The translations under genes and the position numbers were made by a program. Shown here in pieces: positions 1 to 5,610 of a stretch of 5,829 nucleotides of DNA (its first letter is position 1; each line of letters begins with the position of its first letter). The notes beneath the pieces are model-generated. The model was not told the DNA's origin, searched no databases, and saw only the letters and a list, made by a program, of their open reading frames with translations. The stretch is from Rikenellaceae bacterium (lineage in GTDB: Bacteria; Bacteroidota; Bacteroidia; Bacteroidales; Rikenellaceae). Location: positions 1 through 5,829 of the forward strand of contig JAITVB010000005.1 in assembly GCA_031286025.1 (NCBI GenBank), read 5' to 3'.

Positions 1-328
1 GTACGGTGATGAACGGGAAACGGTTATAATAGGGTTTGCCTGTAACGGGATCGGTACTCAACGGGCCGGTCGAGCCGTAGTGCGAGCCGATGATGTTGGC
101 ACAGACGGTGAAGTAGCGGTTCGGGTCGAGGAATTTTCCCGATTCGACCGTGTGGGGCCACCAATCGGCCACGTCCGAGTTGGCCGTCAGTGCGTGGCAT
201 ACCCACACCGCGTTGTCGCCCGCCGCCCGCCGCTTGCCGAAGGTGTGGTAGGCAATGGTCAGGCCGTGGAGCGTTTCGCCGTTCTCCAGAGTGAAGGGGT
301 TTTCGGAATGGTAGTATTTAACAGCCAT
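1..328 (-). CDS. metX: Homoserine O-acetyltransferase MetX, N-terminal part (runs off left edge)
   Basis: This is the first 109 codons of an alpha/beta-hydrolase-fold acyltransferase. The family transfers an acetyl group from acetyl-CoA to L-homoserine in the cytoplasm, the committed step towards methionine. The reading was made by translating the minus strand from the ATG at 326-328 to the edge, with no stop. Family hallmarks are HALTANS at residues 45-51, FLDPNRYF at 66-73 and the Gly-Ser-x-Tyr-Gly-Ser-Thr-Gly-Pro stretch at 81-89. The family is usually about 350-380 residues, so roughly the first third is present. The nucleophile serine and the rest of the catalytic triad lie outside the window. 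Some relatives use succinyl-CoA, and this fragment does not settle acyl specificity. No Shine-Dalgarno sequence precedes the ATG, as is common in Bacteroidota. The gene probably has its own promoter in the upstream gap and is not part of the bat operon. Confidence 0.9.
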   Translation of the reverse strand, partial: MAVKYYHSENPFTLENGETLHGLTIAYHTFGKRRAAGDNAVWVCHALTANSDVADWWPHTVESGKFLDPNRYFTVCANIIGSHYGSTGPLSTDPVTGKPYYNRFPFITV

Positions 329-379
329 AGCTTGTTGTCTGCGGTGGATGTGCCTCAGGGTCGGGGGCGATAATTTCCG

Positions 380-403
380 GCGAAAAGGGGAAATCCCCCT
401 CGC
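380..403 (-). promoter_or_regulatory. Hairpin-forming inverted repeat in the metX leader
   Basis: Read on the minus strand, GCGA-GGGG pairs with CCCC and TCGC. The stem has eight G/C-rich pairs, a 3-nt T bulge on one side and a 5-nt loop (GATTT). It lies 52 nt upstream of the metX ATG and just downstream of the proposed start of transcription. The inner stem is followed by TTTT, so it might act as a weak terminator or attenuator, or simply be a 5'-UTR stem. As DNA, the core GGGGA-AA-TCCCC is a dyad that could also be a protein-binding site. No SAM riboswitch consensus was recognised around it. The role is not known. Confidence 0.35.
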
Positions 404-413
404 TTCATTCCTC

Positions 414-445
414 CAAAAGTAGAAAAAGAATTGGAATTTTTCGAA
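414..445 (-). promoter_or_regulatory. Candidate Bacteroidota-type promoter for metX
   Basis: The minus strand has TACTTTTG at 421-414, an exact match to the Bacteroidota -7 element TAnnTTTG. It is preceded after 20 nt by TTCG at 445-442, one mismatch from the -33 element TTTG. The spacing is in the usual range. The surrounding 40 nt are clearly A+T-richer than the genes on either side. Transcription would start near 407-409, leaving a leader of about 80 nt before metX. The call rests on motif match and position only. Confidence 0.5.
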
Positions 446-454
446 AATGATATG

Positions 455-491
455 TAAAAACAGGAGAGTGGGAGTGGCCGTCGGGTGGCCA
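455..491 (-). terminator. Weak candidate terminator after batB
   Basis: On the minus strand, TGGCC at 491-487 and GGCCA at 479-475 form a perfect 5-bp stem with a 7-nt loop. A run of five T's follows at 460-456. The T run is 14 nt from the stem, too far for a textbook intrinsic terminator. It is the only stem-plus-T arrangement seen in the 205-nt gap between the batB stop (534) and the metX start. Termination here could equally be Rho-dependent. Confidence 0.2.
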
Positions 492-533
492 TGCGGCTTT
501 CCCTATACTGACAACCAGGATTATACCGCCGTC

Positions 534-1547
534 CTATCGAAAAATATTGAATCGGGTCAGGATGCGGTTTTTGCGCGGGATTATTCCGAATTCGATCAGC
601 AGCAGTGCCAACGCCCCCCACAACAGGTGGGGGAACTGGTCGTTGAAGTCGGAGAAAGACAAAGCGGTTGCCCTTTTCTTCTCCATCTGGTCGATCTCGG
701 TGACGATTTCGTTCAATCCCACGCTCTGGTTCGAGGCGCGGATGTAGGCGCCGCCTGTGGTAATGGCGATCTCTTCGAGTGTCTTTTCGTCGAGTTTGCT
801 CACCACCAGATTGCCTTCTTCGTCGTGGAGCATCTGGCCGCCGATGCGCAGCGGAGCGCCTTCGGGGGTACCCATCCCGATAGTGTAGATGCGGATACCC
901 GTTTCGGAGGCGCGACGGGCGGCTGTTACAACATCGTCTTCGTGATTTTCGCCGTCGGAAATGATGATCAGCGCACGGCTTTCTTCGGTGCCGGATGAAA
1001 ACGAAGTTGCCGCCAGGTCGATTGCCGCCCCGATCGCCGTTCCCTGGTGCGACACCATGGTGGGCGACAGGTTTTTGACAAAGTTACGGGCCGTGGTGTA
1101 ATCGGCCGTGAGGGGGAGTTGTACGTAGGCTTTGCCGGCGAAAACCACCAGGCCGATGCGGTCTTTGGTCATTTGGCCCAACAGGCGGGTGATGGCGTAT
1201 TTGGCCTGTTCCAACCGGTTGGGCGAAAAATCTTCGGCCAACATACTGTTCGACACGTCGACGGCGAGGATGATCTCGGCCGCCTGCGAGGTGCTTTCGC
1301 GCAACTTCGACCCGAATTGCGGACGCGCCAACGCTGCGACGACCAATCCGATGGCGATGGCCAACAGGATGAATTTGTTGCGCACGCGCCGGGGCGACGC
1401 CTCGGACATCAGCGGCCGCAGTGTGGTCGGGTTGCCGAACCGTGCCAACCTGCGTCGCGCCCCAATCCGCGCTAACACGAAAATCGTTGCCAACAGCGGG
1501 ATCGCTGCCAGTATCAACAAAAATTCGGGAGATTCAAACCGGAACAT
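534..1547 (-). CDS. batB: BatB: membrane-anchored vWA protein
   Basis: A 337-residue inner-membrane protein of the BatB type. Two N-terminal hydrophobic segments (about 8-27 and 58-74) are followed by a vWA domain (about 91-285) and a C-terminal membrane segment (about 307-323). The metal-ion-dependent adhesion site is complete: D97-x-S99-x-S101, T170 in the QGTAIG loop, and D198 in ISDGENHEDD, a stretch typical of BatB. The domain order puts the vWA part between membrane segments, and in Bat models it faces the periplasm. It starts 3 nt after the batA stop and is probably translationally coupled to it. It is the last gene of the operon in this window, because no batD or batE follows before metX. 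Its partners are presumably BatA, BatC and the MoxR ATPase. The family assignment is firm; the biochemical role of the family is not settled. Confidence 0.9.
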   Translation of the reverse strand: MFRFESPEFLLILAAIPLLATIFVLARIGARRRLARFGNPTTLRPLMSEASPRRVRNKFILLAIAIGLVVAALARPQFGSKLRESTSQAAEIILAVDVSNSMLAEDFSPNRLEQAKYAITRLLGQMTKDRIGLVVFAGKAYVQLPLTADYTTARNFVKNLSPTMVSHQGTAIGAAIDLAATSFSSGTEESRALIIISDGENHEDDVVTAARRASETGIRIYTIGMGTPEGAPLRIGGQMLHDEEGNLVVSKLDEKTLEEIAITTGGAYIRASNQSVGLNEIVTEIDQMEKKRATALSFSDFNDQFPHLLWGALALLLIEFGIIPRKNRILTRFNIFR

Positions 1548-1550
1548 CGC

Positions 1551-2546
1551 CTATGGAATTTGTCGCAAATAAAAGTTTTTGATAAAGAATTCTACAAGTA
1601 CCAGAAACAGTGCCGTTAAGGCAAAGATCAAAAAACGCTCGTGGTAAAGGGTGATGTCGTCGACTTCTATTTTGCTTTTTTCCAGAGCGTTGATACGATC
1701 GTATATCTCTTTGAGTTTCTCTTTGTCGGTAGCCCGGAAATATTCGCCGCCGGTCATCGTGGCGATTCGGGTGAGGGTTTCTTCGTCGATCTCGACCTTG
1801 GCCATCACGAAGGTGAGGGCGCCCCAGGGGTCGATGGCGGGCGAGGGGGCGGTGCCGCGCGTACCGACACCGATCGTGTAGACGCGGATGCCGAGTGTTT
1901 GTGCGATCTCGGCCGCCGTCAGCGGGGTGATCTGGCCGCTGTTGTTGATCCCGTCGGTGAGCAGGATCACGACCTTGCTTGCAGCGCGGCTCTCCTGCAG
2001 GCGGTTGATCGCCGTGGCCAGGCCGTTGCCGATGGCGGTGCCGTCTTCGACCATGCCGCTGTGAACGTTGGTCAACAGGCCGAGCAATGTCGCCCGGTCG
2101 GTCGTCAACGGGCATTGCGTGAAACTTTCGGCGGCAAAGACCACTAAGCCGATGCGGTCGTCGGGACGGTTGATGATAAAGTCGCGCGACACTTCCTTGG
2201 CGGCTTCGAGGCGGTCCGGGGTGAAATCGCGTGTCCACATGCTGGTCGAAATGTCGAGGGCGATCACCAGGTCGATCCCCTCGGTGGTCGAGGTTTGATT
2301 CGATTCGCTTGTCTGCGGGCGGGCCAACGCCACGATGATCGCCGCCACGGCCGCTCCCCGCAGCACGGCCGGCAGGTGTCGCAGCCAGTATTTTTTTTCA
2401 TGGCGTCTTCCGGATAGTGATGCCGTGTTGGAAACGCGGATCGTCGCCCCGCCCTGCCGTATACGGAACACGTAATAGCCGGCCATCGGCAGGAGGATGG
2501 TCAGTAACCACAGCAGTTCGGGATGGGCGAATCGTTCGAAATACAT
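1551..2546 (-). CDS. batA: BatA: membrane-anchored vWA protein
   Basis: A 331-residue protein built like BatB. It has a membrane segment at about 9-27, a second at about 58-75, a vWA domain at about 91-290 and a C-terminal membrane segment at about 304-324. The start HPELLWLLTILLP is typical of BatA, as is the spacing of the elements. The MIDAS residues are all present: D98-x-S100-x-S102, T170 (DGTAIG) and D198 (LLTDG). Compared with BatB it carries a longer loop at about 230-250 containing a Pro-rich stretch. It starts 6 nt after the batC stop with no Shine-Dalgarno sequence and ends 3 nt before batB. Expected role: periplasm-facing, metal-dependent protein-interaction module working with BatB and MoxR. 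In the wider family, Bat proteins have been linked to aerotolerance and stress survival. Confidence 0.9.
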   Translation of the reverse strand: MYFERFAHPELLWLLTILLPMAGYYVFRIRQGGATIRVSNTASLSGRRHEKKYWLRHLPAVLRGAAVAAIIVALARPQTSESNQTSTTEGIDLVIALDISTSMWTRDFTPDRLEAAKEVSRDFIINRPDDRIGLVVFAAESFTQCPLTTDRATLLGLLTNVHSGMVEDGTAIGNGLATAINRLQESRAASKVVILLTDGINNSGQITPLTAAEIAQTLGIRVYTIGVGTRGTAPSPAIDPWGALTFVMAKVEIDEETLTRIATMTGGEYFRATDKEKLKEIYDRINALEKSKIEVDDITLYHERFLIFALTALFLVLVEFFIKNFYLRQIP

Positions 2547-2552
2547 AGTCGT

Positions 2553-3248
2553 CTACCAGTTTTTACCCGATCGCACGGGCAGACCTGTGCGTTGCGAGTC
2601 GACCCTTTCGCGGGTACGGTCTTCGTTGTTTTGGATCGCGTTGAGCAGTTGCTGCGCTTGCTCGGGACTCATCCGGGATTCGGGCTTCTGCTGCTGATCC
2701 TGCGGTTTTTGAGGTTGATCCTGCGGTTGTTGGTTCGGATTCTGCTGCGGGTTTTGTTGCTGACTTTGATTCTGGTTTTGGTTGTCGGGAGTTTTGTCCT
2801 TTTCGAGCAGTTTTTTGGTGTAGGCGAGGTTGAATTTCGCTTCCTGGTCGTCGGGGTTGGCCCGCAGCGAGTTTTTATAGGCTTCGAGGGCTTCTTCCAA
2901 CTTTCGTTGCTTGAAAAGCGCATTCCCTTGATTGTAATAGGCCTGGGCCTGAAGCTCGGGATTGTCGGCCGATGCTTGGGCCAATCGGCCGAATTGTTGG
3001 GCCGCCTCGTCGTAACGCTCCTGTTTATAGATTACGTCCGACAGGTTAAAATCGGCTTCGTATGACCACGGCGCTTTTTCGAGGGCACGGCGGTAGCTGA
3101 CGTCGGCCGCGTCGTAGTTGCCTTGTTGGAAAGCTTCGTTGCCCTGGCGGATGAAGCGGCGCTCGGGCAGGGCCTGGGCCCAGACGGTTTGTACGGCACT
3201 CAGGCTTGCGGATAAGGTAAACAAAAAAAGAATCAACTGATTACGCAT
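2553..3248 (-). CDS. batC: BatC: exported TPR protein
   Basis: A periplasmic protein of about 231 residues. A signal peptide covers about the first 25 residues, ending VWA-Q. About three tetratricopeptide repeats follow (near 33-62, 65-98 and 102-135), including AYYNQGNALFKQRKLEEALE. Next is a Gln/Asn/Pro linker at about 154-190. The conserved BatC tail has MSPEQAQQLLNAIQNNE, and the protein ends Gly-Lys-Asn-Trp. TPRs bind protein partners, here presumably BatA and BatB. Two adjacent ATGs (3251 and 3248) are possible starts. The second is preferred because the AGGAGG lies 6 nt before it and only 3 nt before the first. The frame stays open back to 3380, but that extra stretch is antigenic-looking shadow of the preceding gene and precedes the signal peptide. 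The start overlaps the upstream stop. The usual order in Bacteroides places batC after batB, and here it precedes batA. Confidence 0.88.
   Translation of the reverse strand: MRNQLILFLFTLSASLSAVQTVWAQALPERRFIRQGNEAFQQGNYDAADVSYRRALEKAPWSYEADFNLSDVIYKQERYDEAAQQFGRLAQASADNPELQAQAYYNQGNALFKQRKLEEALEAYKNSLRANPDDQEAKFNLAYTKKLLEKDKTPDNQNQNQSQQQNPQQNPNQQPQDQPQKPQDQQQKPESRMSPEQAQQLLNAIQNNEDRTRERVDSQRTGLPVRSGKNW
2679..2789 (-). repeat. Low-complexity Gln/Asn/Pro-coding tract inside batC
   Basis: This stretch codes for a linker made almost only of Q, N, P, D and K. It has imperfect short repeats: QQNP twice in a row, then two copies of PQDQ-x-QKP. At DNA level, CCGCAGGATCA occurs twice and CAG/CAA codons are mixed, so it is not a pure triplet run. 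It separates the TPR domain from the conserved C-terminal tail and is probably disordered. Such tracts can change length between strains. Confidence 0.8.
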
Positions 3249-4227
3249 CATCGCCCTCCTTTCTCTCTGTGGGTTCATCGGCCACGACGGTGGGTTTGGT
3301 CTCCTCGACGAAACAGTAAGCGTCGTTGTACGACATCTCGTTGTCTTCAGGGCCGGGGATGTATTTGGCAAATTTGACATGATCGGCCGTCGAGAGCAGG
3401 CGCGAAAGTCGGGTGAGGATGCGCTTGCTGTTGATCCGTCTCTCCATCTCGTCGCGGATCTCGTCCGAGGTCATCGCCGGGGCGTCGATCCCGTAACGTT
3501 TTTCGATGTAGGTGCGTACAATGTCGGTCAGGCGGGTATGGTAGAGTTTGTGGCGGTTGTTCTGCCACAGTTTTTCAGCTTCGAGGCGTTCGAGTTCGCG
3601 GATGGCGCGCACGTGGGCCGGCTCGGCCGGGCGTAGCGTGACTTTCTCGCCCCGGCGGCGGCGCTGACGACTCTTGACGATGGCGTAAACGATCGCATAA
3701 AGTAATTGCAGGACGAAAAAGCCGAGGACGAGACAGCCCCCGAACTCGGCAAATTTCACAGGCGCGCGCAACGGAGCCTTGATGTCATAGATGGTCTGCG
3801 TGAGCGTGTCGATCGGAAAGGTGGTCACCATGAACGACAGCGAATCGATCGAGAGCAGCGTGTCGAGCACGTTCTTGTCGGCATAGAGCACCGGGAAACG
3901 GCCGATCGAGTAGATGCCCTCCTCGAAGGTGGTCAACGTCCACGTTTTACGGATCGTCACCCGGCGGCCGTCGCGGGCGAGGGTGTCGACGGGCGATTCG
4001 CTCACGATCTCGATGTCTTTGGCCAACGTACCTTCATAGCCGGGGAATTCGACTACCTGCACCAGATCTTTTTCGACCTCGACCTCGATCCGGAAACGGT
4101 CGCCGATCGCCATACTGTCCGGCACGACCCGTGCCCGCACCGCGGGTACGGGCGGATTCTGGGCCTGCGCCGCCGGGACGGCCAACGCCACGAGGGCGGT
4201 CAGGATGAGGATCGGTCGCTTGCGCAT
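3241..4227 (-). CDS. Exported single-TM protein with DUF4381-like cytoplasmic region (Bat operon component)
   Basis: A 328-residue protein. A signal peptide spans residues 1-22 (AQA-Q). A beta-rich, Ig-like extracytoplasmic part covers about 27-140. A membrane segment at about 162-185 is followed at once by RQRRRR, which fixes the remaining part in the cytoplasm. The cytoplasmic helical region (about 200-310) contains YHTRLTDIVRTYIEKRYGI and MTSDEI, the pattern of DUF4381-like proteins found beside DUF58 and bat genes. The C-terminus is acidic. It starts 5 nt after the DUF58 gene and its stop lies inside the start region of batC, so it belongs to the operon. Inference: it links periplasmic Bat parts to cytoplasmic DUF58 and MoxR, and could take a role like that of BatD, which is absent here. 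No enzymatic motif is seen. Confidence 0.75.
   Translation of the reverse strand: MRKRPILILTALVALAVPAAQAQNPPVPAVRARVVPDSMAIGDRFRIEVEVEKDLVQVVEFPGYEGTLAKDIEIVSESPVDTLARDGRRVTIRKTWTLTTFEEGIYSIGRFPVLYADKNVLDTLLSIDSLSFMVTTFPIDTLTQTIYDIKAPLRAPVKFAEFGGCLVLGFFVLQLLYAIVYAIVKSRQRRRRGEKVTLRPAEPAHVRAIRELERLEAEKLWQNNRHKLYHTRLTDIVRTYIEKRYGIDAPAMTSDEIRDEMERRINSKRILTRLSRLLSTADHVKFAKYIPGPEDNEMSYNDAYCFVEETKPTVVADEPTERKEGDDA
3255..3260 (-). promoter_or_regulatory. Strong Shine-Dalgarno site for batC
   Basis: AGGAGG on the minus strand, within AAAGGAGGGCG, sits 6 nt before the ATG at 3248 and 3 nt before the ATG at 3251. It lies inside the 3' end of the preceding gene. None of the other starts in the window has such a site, and Bacteroidota genes commonly lack it. 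It decides in favour of the downstream ATG. Confidence 0.65.
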
Positions 4228-4232
4228 CGTTG

Positions 4233-5114
4233 TTACCGTTTCGAAAAAAGTTTCAGCAAGGCCTTTACATAGTTGTCACAGGTCGACACCATGACGTTGT
4301 CGACGCGGCTGCGGTTCAGGGTTTTGTCGATCAGCCGGTTGGACGATGTCCACCATGCGGCCCACGCCTGGCGGGTGCGGGCCGACGAGGTGTCGGTCCA
4401 CACCTTGCGGCCCGTTTCGCCGTCGAGCAGTTCGACGATGCCCACGTCCGGCAATTCCGTTTCACGAGGGTCGTATATGCGGATACCCGCCAGATCGTGC
4501 TTGCGCGAGGCGATCTTCAGGGCATCTTCAAAGCGTGCCCTGCTGCCGTCGGTATCTAAAAAATCCGAGAGGATGAACGACGTGCAGCGCTTCTTACCGA
4601 CGTTGGTCAGGAAGCGCAACGCCCCGCCCAGGTCGGTGCCGGTGTTTTCGGGCCGGAACTCCAACAGTTGGCGGATGATCGCCAGAATATGCTGCCGCCC
4701 TTTTTTCGGCGGGATGAATTTTTCGATCTTGTCGCTGAAAAAGATGCAGCCGATCTTGTCGTTGTTCTGCGAGGCGGAAAAGGCGAGCACGGCGGCGATC
4801 TCGGTAATCACGTCCTGCTTCAGGCGGTCGGTGGTGCCGAAAAAGCGCGAGCCGCTGACGTCGATCAACAACATCAGGGTCAGTTCGCGTTCCTCTTCGT
4901 AGATCTTGATATAAGGGGTGCGGTTGCGGGCGGTGACGTTCCAGTCGATGTCGCGCACGTCGTCGCCGATACGGTATTCGCGTACCTCGCTGAAAGCCAT
5001 CCCGCGCCCCCTGAACGCGCTATGGTACTTTCCGGCAAAGATCTCCTTGCTTAACCCGCGGGTTTTGATCTCGATCTTTCGGACGCGTTTCAGTATATCC
5101 GCACTCTCTGTCAT
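4233..5114 (-). CDS. DUF58 / vWA-like cytoplasmic protein
   Basis: A 293-residue protein without signal peptide or membrane segments. The DUF58 signature is very clear: FRGRGMAFSEVREYRIGDD at residues 34-52, then VRDIDWNVTARN and IKIYEEERELTLML up to about 82. The vWA core carries a MIDAS-like D85-V-S87-G-S89, a threonine at 158 or 160 (NTGTD) and D184 (LSDF). The protein is therefore probably metal-binding. DUF58 genes nearly always sit next to moxR, and their products are thought to be the direct vWA partners of MoxR ATPases. Its ATG overlaps the TGA of the preceding gene (ATGA, 4 nt), which suggests translational coupling. The following gene begins 5 nt after its stop. Family assignment is secure; molecular function is not established for the family. 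Confidence 0.9.
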   Translation of the reverse strand: MTESADILKRVRKIEIKTRGLSKEIFAGKYHSAFRGRGMAFSEVREYRIGDDVRDIDWNVTARNRTPYIKIYEEERELTLMLLIDVSGSRFFGTTDRLKQDVITEIAAVLAFSASQNNDKIGCIFFSDKIEKFIPPKKGRQHILAIIRQLLEFRPENTGTDLGGALRFLTNVGKKRCTSFILSDFLDTDGSRARFEDALKIASRKHDLAGIRIYDPRETELPDVGIVELLDGETGRKVWTDTSSARTRQAWAAWWTSSNRLIDKTLNRSRVDNVMVSTCDNYVKALLKLFSKR

Positions 5115-5608
5115 TTTTCGTTTGTTCCCGACTCAGTTTTTTTCCCTAATTCCCGTATGAATTTTTCATTGTTGGAAAATTCGCCGCCCATCAGCATTAC
5201 GAACAGTGCGCCGCCGGCCCCGGCGCCGTAGACGATGATGTCCCTGATCTTGTTGCCGGCGATCGGGTAGCCGTAGACCTTGACCGCGCTGCCGTCCTCA
5301 GACCTTTCGGTCAGCAGGGTGCAACCCGCTGCCACCGCCCGGAAATCGCGTTCGAGGGCTGCGACCACACCTGTCGCCGGTTTGGAAGGTTCTTTGACGG
5401 CCAACACCTTGACCGACACCAACCCTTCCGGAATCTCCTTGCTTGCCAGGCGGGCCGTGGCCAACATCAACCTGCCGACGGTTTTCGACTCGATGCCCGC
5501 TTTTTTCGAATAGGTGTTGTAGAGGTCGTCGAACGTCTTGACCTGAGCCCCGGCGGCCGACGGCAACAACAACAAAGTCGCCACCCATATATGGATCGTG
5601 CGGTTCAT
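5111..5608 (-). CDS. Small exported DUF4252-like protein
   Basis: A 165-residue protein with a signal peptide (1-21, AGA-Q) and no lipobox cysteine, so probably a soluble periplasmic protein. The mature part begins FDDLYNTYSKKAGIESKTVG, then has a middle VSVKVLAV strand. Near the end, YGYPIAGNKIRDIIVYG and ALFVMLMGGEFS resemble the closing strands of DUF4252, a Bacteroidota family of unknown function. The match was made by eye and is probable, not proven. The gene starts 2 nt after the moxR stop and overlaps the DUF58 start by 4 nt, so it is built into the operon and its product likely works with the Bat proteins. The C-terminus is short, charged and probably flexible. There is one cysteine (C96) and no catalytic motif. 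Confidence 0.7.
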   Translation of the reverse strand: MNRTIHIWVATLLLLPSAAGAQVKTFDDLYNTYSKKAGIESKTVGRLMLATARLASKEIPEGLVSVKVLAVKEPSKPATGVVAALERDFRAVAAGCTLLTERSEDGSAVKVYGYPIAGNKIRDIIVYGAGAGGALFVMLMGGEFSNNEKFIRELGKKTESGTNEK

Positions 5609-5610
5609 CC

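Noticed and set aside
518..525. TATAAT sequence just after batB on the minus strand
   Set aside because: It resembles a classical sigma-70 -10 box, but no matching -35 is apparent and Bacteroidota use a different promoter consensus.
329..533. SAM riboswitch or tRNA-like structure in the gap before metX
   Set aside because: No known SAM-aptamer consensus or cloverleaf could be recognised by eye; only a simple hairpin is seen.
447..998. Plus-strand open frame of 183 codons opposite batB
   Set aside because: It lies antisense to a well-supported vWA gene, has no family motifs, and arises from G+C-rich codon use.
1534..2238. Minus-strand frame of 234 codons in another frame of batA
   Set aside because: Its Arg/His/Pro/Gly-rich product is typical of an out-of-frame reading; batA itself has complete vWA motifs.
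2523..3065. Plus-strand frame of 180 codons with a strongly hydrophobic Leu/Val/Arg stretch
   Set aside because: The apparent membrane segment is the complement of the batC Gln/Asn/Pro tract; the real gene on the other strand has TPRs and a signal peptide.
3252..3380. Upstream extension of batC to an ATG at 3380
   Set aside because: The extra residues would precede a clear signal peptide and overlap the upstream gene by about 140 nt; the Shine-Dalgarno site points to 3248.
3706..4272. Plus-strand frame of 188 codons, rich in His, Arg and Asp
   Set aside because: Antisense shadow of the DUF4381-like gene; composition is unlike a folded protein and no motif is recognised.
4273..4902. Plus-strand frame of 209 codons opposite the DUF58 gene
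   Set aside because: The minus strand carries the intact DUF58 signature, and this frame shows none.
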